Assembly: GCA_964613305.1 (NCBI GenBank)
Contig: CAZTII010000004.1
Span: 1 to 53,533, forward strand
DNA: 53,533 bases
From: CAZTII01 sp964613305
GTDB taxonomy: Bacteria; Bacillota_I; Bacilli_A; Erysipelotrichales; Erysipelotrichaceae
Reading direction: 5' to 3'
The position numbers were made by a program, and so were the translations under genes. Below, piece by piece: positions 16,364 through 26,355 of this stretch (position 1 is its first letter; every line of letters starts with the position of its first letter). Under the pieces are notes generated by a model. The model had not been told where the DNA came from and searched no databases. It saw only the letters and a program-made list of their open reading frames with translations.

Positions 16364-16915
16364 ATGAAAGTTGCGATTAGTGGGTATATTGGATCAGGGA
16401 AATCGCTTGTTTCTAATTACTTAAGAAAAAAAGGATATGATGTTTGGGATTGTGACAAGCAAAGCCATAGTATATTAAATAATAAAGCGAAAGAAGAAAT
16501 CATCGCTTCTTTTGGACGTGATATTGTGGTGGATGGTGAAATAAATCGAGTATTATTAGCGCAAAGAATTTTTTCTGATGAACAACAAAAAGTGACGTTA
16601 GAACAAATTATTCATCCATTACTATTAAAAAAAATGCTTCAAGCGAGTGAAGAAGTATCATTATTTATCGCTGAAGTGCCTTTGTTGTATCAAGTGAAAT
16701 GGGATAGTTATTTTGATGTTGTATTGTGGGTAGAAAGTGATGAAATGATTCGTTGTCAACGATTAATGGAATATCGAAAGTATACCGTAGAGGAAGCAAG
16801 ACTACGTATTGCGGCGGTAAAAAGGGTTGATAATAAACATGCGATTATGTTGTATAATAATGGTTCGATGGATGAATTGTATTGTCAAATCGATAAAGTA
16901 ATAGAAATGTGGTGA
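16364..16915 (+). CDS. coaE: Dephospho-CoA kinase
   Basis: A 183-residue kinase for the last step of coenzyme A synthesis. The P-loop GYIGSGKS follows the start directly, with DCDKQSH and IAEVPLLYQ further on as in CoaE. The ATG at 16364 is preceded by AGGTGAG; a longer frame begins inside mutM without a ribosome site. It sits between mutM and dnaB. Confidence 0.94.
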   Translation: MKVAISGYIGSGKSLVSNYLRKKGYDVWDCDKQSHSILNNKAKEEIIASFGRDIVVDGEINRVLLAQRIFSDEQQKVTLEQIIHPLLLKKMLQASEEVSLFIAEVPLLYQVKWDSYFDVVLWVESDEMIRCQRLMEYRKYTVEEARLRIAAVKRVDNKHAIMLYNNGSMDELYCQIDKVIEMW

Positions 16916-16919
16916 TACC

Positions 16920-18104
16920 TTGGAGTTATTAGCGAAACATACGTATCAAATTAATAAAAAAATTGAATTAACGAGTGCACATCATCAATCATTGATGAAT
17001 TTTTATCAACCCTTAATAGGAAGTAGTGCTGTTTGTCTCTATTTAACATTGTTAAATGATGTACGTGAAGCCATTGAAAAAAGATCTCATCAACAATTAT
17101 GTTTATTAACACAACAAAAAATTGATGAAATAGAAAAAAATAGAAAAAAATGTGAACAATTTAATTTAATTCAAACGTATGAACGAAATGAAGGTGTGTC
17201 AATTAATTATATTTATCAACTTAATGTGCCACTAACGATGAGCGACTTTGCTAGTCATGATTTATATGGACGCTTGTTGTTAAGTATCTTTTCTCGTAAC
17301 GACATCGAAAAGATGATTTCTTCGATGTATTATGATGTTTGTTCCTTAGATAACTATCAACATGTTTCACAAAAATTTGATATTCAAAAAATTCAATCTT
17401 GGAATGAAGAAAAAGAAATCGAATTTACAAAAATAAAACAACAAGAAATTGTGTATCATCACAAAAAATATACCTTTAATTTTGATGAATTGTTTGCGAT
17501 AACAACCGATACGGTTTTTCCAATCACCGCCCGTACACAAGAAAGTTTAGCGGTTATTGATGAATATGCAACGTTAACGGGACTACCAATGAGTCAAGTT
17601 CGAAGAAATATTGGTGATTCCATTGATTTAAAAACTAAAACTTTTTCAAAAGAACGTTTTATTCAACTGATGAAACGCAGTAAAATTGATGTAAGTGATG
17701 TAGCCCCTAGTGATAAATACAAAGAATCGCCAATTAAGTTTTTACAACGTATTCAACAAGGAGTTAAAGTGGTTGATAGCGATGTTCGTTTATTAGAATC
17801 ACTTGTAGTTGATATGAAGTTGAATTATGAAGTAGTCAATGTATTAATTGAATACACACTACAACAATGCAATAATTTACTACCAAAAGAATTTATGGAA
17901 AAAACAGCGGCATCATGGAGTAGAAATGGTGTTGAAACGAAAGAAATGGCACTTTTAATGATTAAAGGGAATACGAAAGTTACTACTAAAAAAGTGTTAC
18001 CTGAATATTATGAAAAAATGAAGAGTGGCGAAGTAGAAAACTTTGAGCCGATAAGTGATGATGATTTACAGTTACTTGAAAAATTGAAAGGACAAGTCGT
18101 ATGA
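16920..18104 (+). CDS. dnaB: Replication initiation protein DnaB (Firmicutes type)
   Basis: A 394-residue helicase co-loader of the DnaB/DnaD family, not the replicative helicase. The N-terminal part (LMNFYQPLIGSSAVCLYLTL) is the DnaD-like winged-helix domain. The C-terminal DnaD domain (about 270-350) spans SPIKFLQRIQQG to the MEKTAASWSRNGV segment. Translation appears to start at TTG (16920) with GGTGAT upstream; no ATG lies nearby in frame. It overlaps dnaI by four bases (ATGA), the usual pairing with the helicase loader. Confidence 0.9.
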   Translation: MELLAKHTYQINKKIELTSAHHQSLMNFYQPLIGSSAVCLYLTLLNDVREAIEKRSHQQLCLLTQQKIDEIEKNRKKCEQFNLIQTYERNEGVSINYIYQLNVPLTMSDFASHDLYGRLLLSIFSRNDIEKMISSMYYDVCSLDNYQHVSQKFDIQKIQSWNEEKEIEFTKIKQQEIVYHHKKYTFNFDELFAITTDTVFPITARTQESLAVIDEYATLTGLPMSQVRRNIGDSIDLKTKTFSKERFIQLMKRSKIDVSDVAPSDKYKESPIKFLQRIQQGVKVVDSDVRLLESLVVDMKLNYEVVNVLIEYTLQQCNNLLPKEFMEKTAASWSRNGVETKEMALLMIKGNTKVTTKKVLPEYYEKMKSGEVENFEPISDDDLQLLEKLKGQVV

Positions 18105-19009
18105 AATTAGTTCAGTTTGATGGTGGTATTCAAGATAGTGAAGAAAGAAGACAACTAGTATCACAATTACTTAAAAATCAAGTAATTATTGAATTTTTAA
18201 AAGAACATAATTATCCTACAAGTATCGTAGAAACTTTTCCTTATCGTTTTGAGTTATGGTTAAAACAGAAAAATATGTGTTTGAAGTGTCGAGGGTATCG
18301 TGTTAGAGAAGAGGATGCGATTGGAAGCTACATGGATTTAAACTATGAACATAATTTATTACAATGGCAATTAACTGCTTGTCAGTGTACCATTGATAAA
18401 GAAAAAGAAACTGGTCATTTACGTAATTATTTACAATGTGATTTATCGTCTTCTCAACAAATGTTAGACATTGAAAATATCACAATTATGTATAAAGGAC
18501 AAGTAGAAGTTATCAATAAAATTTTAACTTGGATACAAGAAATAAGCTATCCTGGCTTTTATTTATACGGCAATGTTGGGGTAGGAAAAAGTTATATTGC
18601 GGCTTGTGTTTGTAACAATTTTGCCAAAAAAGGGAAAAAAGTTGCGTTTGTTCATGTACCTGAATGGGTTAGAAGAATGAAAAAAGCGATGGAAGAACGA
18701 CGTAGTTTTGATGAACAATTAGAAGTGTTAAAAAAGGCTGAATTTGTCGTTTTTGATGATATTGGCGCGGAAAGTTGTTCGCCTTGGTTTCGTGATGAAG
18801 TGCTCTTTCCAATATTAAATTATCGTATGGAAGAAAAGAAAATTACGTGGTTTACTTCCAATGAAGATTTTGTTAGTTTAAAATCACATTTTAAAACATC
18901 AAAAGCAGGGGAAGAAGAACTGAAAGCGGTACGATTGATGGCAAGAATTGAGAATTTAGCAATACCTTATCAATTTATCGGAAAAGACCTCAGAAACGCA
19001 CAAAAGTGA
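18101..19009 (+). CDS. dnaI: Primosomal helicase loader DnaI
   Basis: A 302-residue AAA+ ATPase that loads the replicative helicase. The N-terminal zinc-binding domain has CLKC and, about 40 residues later, CQC. The AAA+ domain has the Walker A motif GNVGVGKS, Walker B VVFDDIG, and sensor 1 in ITWFTSNE. It is translationally coupled to dnaB. Confidence 0.94.
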   Translation: MKLVQFDGGIQDSEERRQLVSQLLKNQVIIEFLKEHNYPTSIVETFPYRFELWLKQKNMCLKCRGYRVREEDAIGSYMDLNYEHNLLQWQLTACQCTIDKEKETGHLRNYLQCDLSSSQQMLDIENITIMYKGQVEVINKILTWIQEISYPGFYLYGNVGVGKSYIAACVCNNFAKKGKKVAFVHVPEWVRRMKKAMEERRSFDEQLEVLKKAEFVVFDDIGAESCSPWFRDEVLFPILNYRMEEKKITWFTSNEDFVSLKSHFKTSKAGEEELKAVRLMARIENLAIPYQFIGKDLRNAQK

Positions 19010-19038
19010 GTAAAATACTATACTGTTGCCCTTAAAAA

Positions 19039-19047
19039 TGGTATAAT
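19039..19047 (+). promoter_or_regulatory. Extended -10 promoter of pfkA-pyk
   Basis: TGGTATAAT is an extended -10 (TGn plus consensus TATAAT), with no good -35 at the right spacing. It lies 26 bases before the pfkA start. Confidence 0.65.
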
Positions 19048-19072
19048 GGCGTGGAAGTGAGGAGAATGGAAA

Positions 19073-20035
19073 ATGGTACGAAAAATAGGAATATTAACGT
19101 CTGGTGGAGATGCCCCTGGAATGAATGCAGCTATTCGATCGGTTACACGTGTTGCACTTGCTAATGGTATTGATGTAGTAGGAATACGTGATGGATATAG
19201 AGGTCTAATAGAAGGAAATTTCGAACAATTTACGAAGAAAAGTGTTTCGGATATTCTAGACCGTGGTGGTACAAAACTTGGTTCGGCAAGACTTAGAGAA
19301 TTTAAAGATATTTCTTTACAAACTCAAGCAGTTGACATGCTAAAATCACATGGTATTGATGCTCTTGTCGTTATTGGTGGAGATGGAAGTTATCGTGGTG
19401 CACAAGCTTTAACTCAACTAGGCATTAATTGTATTGGTATCCCTGGTACAATTGATAATGATATTCCTGGAACAGACTTTACAATTGGTTTTGATACAGC
19501 CTTGAATACATGTGTAGAGGCAGTAGATAAGTTGCGTGATACATCAAGTTCTCATCATCGATGTTCAATCGTTGAGGTAATGGGAAATCATTGTGGTGAC
19601 CTTGCAATTTATACCGCAATTTCTTGTGGAGCAGAGGTAGTTGTTACACCAGAAACCGGATATGATGAATTAGATGTGCTTGAAAAACTACGTTATTTAG
19701 ACAGTGCAGTGCATAAGAGCCATGCGATTGTGATTATCTCAGAGAAAATCACGGATGCGGATGGATTAGCACGAAAAGTTTCACTAAACACAGGTTTTTC
19801 AGGAAGAGCAACAGTACTTGGACATATTCAACGAGGAGGAAGTCCAACACCATTTGATCGTGCCTTAGCGTCTCGATTAGGTGAAAAAGCAGTAGATTGT
19901 TTAATGAATGATTTAGGGGGTCATTGTGTAGGTATTATCAATAACGAAATTGTATCAATGCCGATAGATGAAGCATTAAATAGACCTAGAGCATCGCGTA
20001 AGCATTTATATCGATTATTTGATCGATTAATATAA
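19073..20035 (+). CDS. pfkA: ATP-dependent 6-phosphofructokinase
   Basis: A 320-residue bacterial PfkA. The motifs are TSGGDAPGMNAAIR (ATP site), GGDGSYRGA, and the catalytic GTIDNDIPGTDFTIGFDTA. The effector-site and substrate residues in GHIQRGGSPTPFDR are also present. It converts fructose-6-P to fructose-1,6-bisphosphate, and enzymes of this type can also accept tagatose-6-P to some degree. It forms an operon with pyk, nine bases downstream. Confidence 0.97.
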   Translation: MVRKIGILTSGGDAPGMNAAIRSVTRVALANGIDVVGIRDGYRGLIEGNFEQFTKKSVSDILDRGGTKLGSARLREFKDISLQTQAVDMLKSHGIDALVVIGGDGSYRGAQALTQLGINCIGIPGTIDNDIPGTDFTIGFDTALNTCVEAVDKLRDTSSSHHRCSIVEVMGNHCGDLAIYTAISCGAEVVVTPETGYDELDVLEKLRYLDSAVHKSHAIVIISEKITDADGLARKVSLNTGFSGRATVLGHIQRGGSPTPFDRALASRLGEKAVDCLMNDLGGHCVGIINNEIVSMPIDEALNRPRASRKHLYRLFDRLI

Positions 20036-20044
20036 GGAGAAACT

Positions 20045-21466
20045 ATGATAGGAAGAAAAACAAAGATTGTTTGTACAATCGGACCAGCTAGCGACACACC
20101 AGAAATGATTGAAAAATTGGCAAATAATGGGATGAACATTGTAAGATTAAACTTCTCACATGAATCTCATGAAGGTCATAAAAAAAGAATGGATATGGTT
20201 CGTGCAGTAAGTGATCGCATCGGTATTAACTTAGCGATTTTACTTGACACAAAAGGACCTGAAATTCGTTGTGGTGAATTTGAAAATGGATTCTGTCAAT
20301 TCACAAGAGGCGATAAAGTAAAAGTTGTTAAAGAAGTTGTTTTAGGAAATCATGATCGCTTCCATATTCAATGTCCAGAATTATTTGATGACGTTGTTGC
20401 TGGAAATATTATATTAATTGATGATGGAAAAATGAAATTAACAATCCTTGAAAACAATAAAACGGAATTATTGTGTCAAGTTGAAGTTACTGGACCAATT
20501 AAAAACCGTAAAGGATGTAATGTTCCAGGTGTTCATTTAAGTATGCCATTTATTTCTGATAAAGATGACGCTGATATTCGTTTTGGTTGTCAAAATGATG
20601 TTGATTATATTGCTGCTTCTTTTGTACGTCGTGCTGAAGATGTTCTTGCGATTCGTCGTATTTTAGAAGAAGAAGGAAAACCTAAAATCAATATTATCGC
20701 TAAGATTGAAAACCAAGAAGGTTTCGATAACTTAGAAGAAATATTAGAAGTTGCTGATGGAGTAATGGTTGCTCGTGGTGATTTAGGTGTTGAAGTACAA
20801 ACTCAATTTGTTCCAATTTACCAAAAACAAATCATTAAAAAAGCAAATATTTTTGGTAAACCAGTAATTACGGCAACTCATATGTTAGACTCAATGACAA
20901 ACAATCCACGTCCTACACGTGCTGAAGCAGGGGATGTTGCCAATGCAGTTCTTGATGGTAGTGATGCAGTTATGTTATCAGCTGAAAGTGCAGCGGGAGA
21001 ATATCCAGTTGAATCAGTAGCAATGATGGCTACGATTTGTGAAGCTGTAGAAAAAATTATACCTTACCGTGAACGCTTAGATATTTCAAAACGTTCTAGT
21101 AAAAACACAATTCAAGATGCAATCGGTATTGCGGTAAGTGATGCTACATTAACATTAGAAAATGTTGGTGCAGTTGTAGCCTTTACTCAAGGTGGAACAA
21201 CAGCTCGTCGTATTTCTAAGTTTAGACCTTGTGTTCCTATTTTAGCTGTTACTTTTACTGCAAGTACACAAAGAAAACTTCAAACATATTGGGGAGTAAC
21301 ACCAATCTTATCTGATATTCAAAATGAATTAACAAACGATGACGATTTAGCATGTACAATTGCTAAAGCATATGGTATTAAACCTGGACAATTAATTATC
21401 ATTACAGCTGGCTATCCTACAGGAGAAGGTTCAGCAAACATGATGAAAATTATTGAGGTAAAATAG
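20045..21466 (+). CDS. pyk: Pyruvate kinase
   Basis: A 473-residue pyruvate kinase. RKTKIVCTIGPAS at the start, MNIVRLNFSHESHE, LLDTKGPEIR, NIIAKIENQEG and the signature MVARGDLGVE are all present. The length matches E. coli PykF; the extra C-terminal PEP-utiliser-like domain of Bacillus pyruvate kinase is absent. The ribosome site is AAGGAG, and the gene follows pfkA directly. Confidence 0.97.
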   Translation: MIGRKTKIVCTIGPASDTPEMIEKLANNGMNIVRLNFSHESHEGHKKRMDMVRAVSDRIGINLAILLDTKGPEIRCGEFENGFCQFTRGDKVKVVKEVVLGNHDRFHIQCPELFDDVVAGNIILIDDGKMKLTILENNKTELLCQVEVTGPIKNRKGCNVPGVHLSMPFISDKDDADIRFGCQNDVDYIAASFVRRAEDVLAIRRILEEEGKPKINIIAKIENQEGFDNLEEILEVADGVMVARGDLGVEVQTQFVPIYQKQIIKKANIFGKPVITATHMLDSMTNNPRPTRAEAGDVANAVLDGSDAVMLSAESAAGEYPVESVAMMATICEAVEKIIPYRERLDISKRSSKNTIQDAIGIAVSDATLTLENVGAVVAFTQGGTTARRISKFRPCVPILAVTFTASTQRKLQTYWGVTPILSDIQNELTNDDDLACTIAKAYGIKPGQLIIITAGYPTGEGSANMMKIIEVK

Positions 21467-21488
21467 GTATCTTCGGATACCTTTTCTT
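21465..21488 (+). terminator. Terminator after pyk
   Basis: The 7-bp stem AGGTATC / GATACCT closes on a TTCG tetraloop and is followed by TTTCTT. It begins at the last base pair of the pyk stop codon. Confidence 0.8.
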
Positions 21489-21500
21489 AAGGAGAAATGT

Positions 21501-22985
21501 ATGAATGAAATTCAAATGTGGGAAAACTATCAACAAGTTATTGCTGCTTATAATTTAGCTTTTGCAACCCTATCATACGATGATGAAACAATTGCACCAA
21601 GAGATGGTTCTAGTTATCGTAATGAAAAAATCGCTGTATTAAAAGGAGAATATTTATCTTTTATAACAAGTGATGAAATTATTGCTTGTATTCAATCGCT
21701 ATTAAGTAAGCCGCAATCAATGGTTGAACAACGTAAACTACAATTAACACTAAAAGAAATTAATCAATTAAAAGCCGTAAGTAAAGAAGAATATATTACT
21801 TATGTTGAATGTTGTCGAAATAGTAGTGAAGCTTGGAAAAAAGCAAAAGAGAACAATGATTATAGTATTTTTAAACCACATTTAAAAGAAGTGATTGAAC
21901 AAACAAAACACTTGGTTTCATTAAGAAATGATGGTTTATTACCATATGATAGTTTACTTGCTGACTATGAAGAAGGTAGTTCGATGGAATTTTATGATAA
22001 ATTTTTTGAAAAAATAAAAACTCATATCGTTCCATTAGTAAAAAAACTTAGAGAAAAAAATATTCAATATCCGTCTTTAGAAGGAGTATACCCAATTGAA
22101 CAACAAAAAATGATCATGGAAAAAATTGCTTCCTATTTACAATTTAATCCATCATGGGGTTACTTATCACAAAGTGTTCATCCTTTTTCTTCAGGATTTT
22201 CAAAAAATGATACCCGTATTACAGTTCGTTACGATGAAAGTGATGTTACATCAGCTATATTTGCCTTAATTCATGAAATCGGTCATGCAACAGTGGAACA
22301 TCAAATTGGCGATGAGTACGAAGGAAGTATTATTCATCGAAGTATTACTAGTGGTATTCATGAATCACAATCCCGTTTTTATGAAAATTATTTAGGTAAA
22401 AACAAATCCTTTTGGAAAAATAATTATCCTTATTTACAAAATATGTTTTCCAATCAATTAAACGATATATCCTTAGATGATTTTATGAAAGCTATCAATC
22501 AAGTAAAACATCAATCCATCCGCCTAGAAGCTGATGAATTAACGTATCCATTGCATATTTTAATTCGTTATGAATGTGAAAAGGGATTGTTTAATGGAAC
22601 GATTAGTATTGATGAGTTAGAAGATACATTCAATCGACTAATAAAAGAATATTTAGGTATTGAAGTTACAAATCCAAACGAAGGTATTTTACAAGATATT
22701 CATTGGTCAGAAGGAGAATTTGGCTATTTTCCCGCCTACGCTTTAGGTAGTAGTTATGGTGCTCAATTACTTGTTTCCATGAAGAAAGAGATTGTAGTTG
22801 AACAAGCATTAGAAAACAATCAAATGGAAGTAATTCATGAATGGTTAAAAAATCATATTCATCATGATGGTGCATTATATTTACCTTTAGAAATCATTGA
22901 AAAAGCATGTAAAGAGCCATTTAATGTATCATATTATATTGATTATTTAATAGATAAATATTCTTCATCTCTTCTAAGTGAATAA
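21501..22985 (+). CDS. M32-family metallocarboxypeptidase
   Basis: A 494-residue thermostable-type carboxypeptidase (Taq family). The M32 signatures are SVHPFSSGFSKNDTRITVRY, the zinc motif HEIGHATVEH (HExxH), and HESQSRFYEN. These enzymes cleave single residues from the C-terminus of cytoplasmic peptides. The start has AAGGAGA at the right distance. It lies between pyk and lepA, behind the pyk terminator. Confidence 0.93.
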   Translation: MNEIQMWENYQQVIAAYNLAFATLSYDDETIAPRDGSSYRNEKIAVLKGEYLSFITSDEIIACIQSLLSKPQSMVEQRKLQLTLKEINQLKAVSKEEYITYVECCRNSSEAWKKAKENNDYSIFKPHLKEVIEQTKHLVSLRNDGLLPYDSLLADYEEGSSMEFYDKFFEKIKTHIVPLVKKLREKNIQYPSLEGVYPIEQQKMIMEKIASYLQFNPSWGYLSQSVHPFSSGFSKNDTRITVRYDESDVTSAIFALIHEIGHATVEHQIGDEYEGSIIHRSITSGIHESQSRFYENYLGKNKSFWKNNYPYLQNMFSNQLNDISLDDFMKAINQVKHQSIRLEADELTYPLHILIRYECEKGLFNGTISIDELEDTFNRLIKEYLGIEVTNPNEGILQDIHWSEGEFGYFPAYALGSSYGAQLLVSMKKEIVVEQALENNQMEVIHEWLKNHIHHDGALYLPLEIIEKACKEPFNVSYYIDYLIDKYSSSLLSE

Positions 22986-23057
22986 TTAAGTTGTTTTTCT
23001 TTAGTTTATTAATATTATTTGTTATAATGACTAAGCAGACTTTTTGGAGGTAAACAC

Positions 23058-24860
23058 ATGGACCAGAAAAAAATACGTAATTTTTCAATTATTGCTCATA
23101 TCGATCATGGCAAATCAACACTTGCCGATCGTATATTAGAAAGTACTCATTCCGTCGCATCGCGAGAAATGCAATCGCAACTATTAGATTCTCTTGATTT
23201 AGAAAGAGAACGTGGCATTACGATAAAACTCAATGCGGTACAATTAAAATACATCGCTCAAGATGGGGAAGAATATGTTTTTCACTTAATCGATACTCCA
23301 GGGCATGTTGACTTCACATATGAAGTATCACGCTCTTTAGCAGCTTGTGAAGGAGCTATTTTAGTAGTGGATGCAGCTCAAGGAATTGAAGCACAAACAC
23401 TAGCGAATGTATATTTAGCGATGGATAATAATTTAGAAATTATTCCGGTAATTAATAAGATTGATTTACCGAGTGCTGATCCTGATCGTGTCATTGATGA
23501 AATCGAACAAGTGATTGGTTTAGACTGTAGTGAAGCACCTCTTATTTCCGCAAAGAGTGGTTTAAACATTGATCAAGTATTAGAAAGTATTGTGAAATTA
23601 GTACCACCACCATCAGGTGATTTAAATAGTCCTTTAAAAGCATTAGTGTTTGATTCGATTTATGAAGCGTATCGTGGTGTTATTGTAACGGTACGAGTAG
23701 TCGATGGTACCATTAATGTTGGTGATAAAATTCGCTTTATGGCTACAGGTGCTCAATATGAAGTGACGGAAGTTGGTATTCGTAGTCCTAAAGAAATTAA
23801 AAAACAACAACTACAAGCTGGTGAAGTAGGGTGGGTTGCAGCTTCGATTAAATCGATTAAAGATGTTCACGTTGGTGATACAATTACCAACGTTTCACGT
23901 CCTGCCCTTGAACCATTACACGGTTATCGCACGATGAATCCAATGGTATATTGTGGATTATATCCAACGGATTCGGATAAATACAACGATTTACGTGAAG
24001 CGTTAGAAAAATTACAATTAAATGATTCTTCGTTACGCTATGAAGCAGAAACATCGCAAGCATTAGGATTTGGCTTTCGTTGTGGCTTTTTAGGGTTGTT
24101 ACATATGGATGTTGTTCAAGAACGCTTAGAACGTGAATACAACATTAATTTAATTGCGACCGCACCAAGTGTTATTTATCATTGTTATTTAACAAATGGT
24201 GACATGATTCCTGTTGATAATCCAGCTCATATGCCTGAAGCACAAAAGTTAGATCGAATTGAAGAACCGTATGTAAAAGCGCAAATTATGGTTCCAAATG
24301 AATATATTGGTCCTGTAATGGAACTTTGTCAACAAAAACGAGGAATTTATAAAAACATGCATTTTATTGATGATGGAAGAAATCAATTAGAATATGAATT
24401 ACCATTAGGTGAAATTATTTTCGATTTCTTTGATAAATTAAAATCAGCTACAAAAGGCTATGCATCGTTTGATTATGAACTCATTGGCTATCAAGTAGGG
24501 AAATTAGTAAAAATGGATATTTTATTAAATGGTGAAGTTGTCGATGCGTTAAGTGTCATCGTTCATCGTGATTTTGCGTATGGTCGTGGTAATGCGATTA
24601 CCGTAAAACTCAAAGATTTAATTCCAAAACAACAATTTGAAATTCCTATTCAAGCCGCAATCGGTGGTAAAGTCATCGCTAGAACAAACATTAAATCATT
24701 GCGTAAAAACGTTTTAGCAAAGTGTTATGGTGGAGATATTACTCGTAAAAAGAAATTGTTAGAGAAGCAAAAAGAAGGTAAAAAACGAATGAAAGCAGTT
24801 GGTTCGGTAGAAATACCACAAGAAGCATTCATGGCAGTATTAAGTATGGATGAAAATTAG
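23058..24860 (+). CDS. lepA: Elongation factor 4 (LepA)
   Basis: A 600-residue ribosomal back-translocase GTPase. The G motifs are AHIDHGKSTL, DTPGHVDF and NKIDLP. The C-terminal LepA-specific domain contains YGGDITRKKKLLEKQK. The ribosome site is TGGAGGT, and TATAAT at 23023-23028 is a likely -10 with a poor -35. hemW follows nine bases later, a pairing common in Firmicutes. Confidence 0.97.
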   Translation: MDQKKIRNFSIIAHIDHGKSTLADRILESTHSVASREMQSQLLDSLDLERERGITIKLNAVQLKYIAQDGEEYVFHLIDTPGHVDFTYEVSRSLAACEGAILVVDAAQGIEAQTLANVYLAMDNNLEIIPVINKIDLPSADPDRVIDEIEQVIGLDCSEAPLISAKSGLNIDQVLESIVKLVPPPSGDLNSPLKALVFDSIYEAYRGVIVTVRVVDGTINVGDKIRFMATGAQYEVTEVGIRSPKEIKKQQLQAGEVGWVAASIKSIKDVHVGDTITNVSRPALEPLHGYRTMNPMVYCGLYPTDSDKYNDLREALEKLQLNDSSLRYEAETSQALGFGFRCGFLGLLHMDVVQERLEREYNINLIATAPSVIYHCYLTNGDMIPVDNPAHMPEAQKLDRIEEPYVKAQIMVPNEYIGPVMELCQQKRGIYKNMHFIDDGRNQLEYELPLGEIIFDFFDKLKSATKGYASFDYELIGYQVGKLVKMDILLNGEVVDALSVIVHRDFAYGRGNAITVKLKDLIPKQQFEIPIQAAIGGKVIARTNIKSLRKNVLAKCYGGDITRKKKLLEKQKEGKKRMKAVGSVEIPQEAFMAVLSMDEN

Positions 24861-24868
24861 TTTCAACC

Positions 24869-25963
24869 ATGAATAAAATAGCTTGTTATATCCATGTTCC
24901 ATTTTGTAATAGTATTTGTTCATATTGTGATTTTTTACGTTTTGTTAGTAAAAAAGATACAATAGAACAATGGCTATTAACGATTGGTGAAGAAATAAAA
25001 CAGCGGTGTGAGAACAAAAGTTTTCACACTCTTTATATTGGTGGAGGGACACCAAGTTGTTTAAGTGTCGACCAACTTCATCGCTTACTTTCTTATTGTG
25101 ATCGTCATATCAGTGACTGTGTAGAATTTACCATTGAATGTAATCCAGAATCACTTACAAAAGAAAAACTAGAATGTTTTAAAGTACACGGTGTTAATCG
25201 TTTAAGTATTGGTGTTCAAACAACAAATAACTCGTTATTAAAGTTAACTAATCGTAACCATAGTAAAAAGGATGTAGTACAATGCATTACGATGGCACGT
25301 GAAGTAGGAATCAGTAATATTTCATGTGATGCGATGTATTCATTACCAACACAAACGATTCAAGATGTGCAAGACACACTATCCTTCTTTATTGAATGTG
25401 ATATTCCTCATATTTCCATTTATTCTTTGACTATTGAAGAAAACAGTGTTTTTGGTAAAAAGAAAATACAAGCATTGGATGAAGAAATAGAAGCTGATAT
25501 GTATGACATGATAGTATCTTATTTAACGAAACACGGTTATCAGCACTATGAAATTAGTAATTTTGCTAAAGAAGGGTATGAGTCTATTCATAACAGTCAT
25601 TATTGGAATTATGATGATTTTATTGGTCTTTCCATGGGTTCTAGTGGTAAAGAGGATCATTGTCGCTATGAATGTGCAAAAACATTTAATCATTATTTTA
25701 ATCATCAATTTATTGAAGAAAAAATAAAGTTATCAAAGGATGATGAAATGTTTGAAATGGTGATGATGTCGCTACGTTTGAAAAAAGGTCTTGATAAAAA
25801 TTTATTTTATCAAAAATTTAATTGTCACTTTGATGAAGTATTTAGTGATGAAATTAAAAAAGGACTTACAAAAGGGTGGCTTATTAATGAAAAAAATCAC
25901 TGTCGATGTAGTGATGAAGGATATATTCTTTGTAATAGTGTGATACAATTATTTTTAAAGTGA
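24869..25963 (+). CDS. hemW: HemW-like radical SAM heme chaperone
   Basis: A 364-residue radical SAM protein of the HemN/HemW group. The cluster motif is CNSICSYCDF (CxxxCxxC), followed by LYIGGGTPSCL and IECNPES. Such proteins carry heme to target enzymes and are often wrongly called coproporphyrinogen oxidase. It follows lepA without a clear ribosome site. Confidence 0.92.
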   Translation: MNKIACYIHVPFCNSICSYCDFLRFVSKKDTIEQWLLTIGEEIKQRCENKSFHTLYIGGGTPSCLSVDQLHRLLSYCDRHISDCVEFTIECNPESLTKEKLECFKVHGVNRLSIGVQTTNNSLLKLTNRNHSKKDVVQCITMAREVGISNISCDAMYSLPTQTIQDVQDTLSFFIECDIPHISIYSLTIEENSVFGKKKIQALDEEIEADMYDMIVSYLTKHGYQHYEISNFAKEGYESIHNSHYWNYDDFIGLSMGSSGKEDHCRYECAKTFNHYFNHQFIEEKIKLSKDDEMFEMVMMSLRLKKGLDKNLFYQKFNCHFDEVFSDEIKKGLTKGWLINEKNHCRCSDEGYILCNSVIQLFLK

Positions 25964-25972
25964 GGGAAAAGT

Positions 25973-26326
25973 ATGATTTTAATCGGATACAAAAAATGTA
26001 GTACATGCATTAAAGCTCATCGTTGGTTAGTAGAGAATGGTGTTGATGTAGTTTTTAGAGAAATAACAGTTGATAATCCAACATATGATGAATTAGTTGA
26101 TATTCTAAATAAAAGTAAAGAAAACAGTTTAAAACTATTTAATACAAATGGTATTTTGTATAAACAACGTAATTTAAAAGAGTTGGTTAAAACAATGACT
26201 ACTGAACAACAACTACATTATTTAGCGCAAGATGGAATGTTAGTAAAACGACCTATTTTGTTAAGTGACAATGAAGCAGTTATAGGGTTTAATGAAGAAA
26301 AATATAAGAAAATGTTGAAGTTATAA
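25973..26326 (+). CDS. ArsC/Spx-fold thioredoxin-like protein
   Basis: A 117-residue protein of the ArsC/YffB family. The CSTC motif is at residues 10-13 and the RPI segment near position 94 is shared with arsenate reductases and Spx. It is shorter than Spx and lacks the extended C-terminus, and a separate true spx gene is found at 48280. An arsenate reductase role cannot be assumed. It is probably in the lepA-hemW operon, with GAGGG as its ribosome site. Confidence 0.85.
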   Translation: MILIGYKKCSTCIKAHRWLVENGVDVVFREITVDNPTYDELVDILNKSKENSLKLFNTNGILYKQRNLKELVKTMTTEQQLHYLAQDGMLVKRPILLSDNEAVIGFNEEKYKKMLKL

Positions 26327-26355
26327 AAAAAACATCATATAAAATGATGTTTTTT
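26327..26355. terminator. Bidirectional terminator between the arsC-like gene and gltX
   Basis: AAAAAACATCAT and ATGATGTTTTTT form a 12-bp stem with the loop ATAAA, with T runs on both strands, between two convergent genes. Confidence 0.88.
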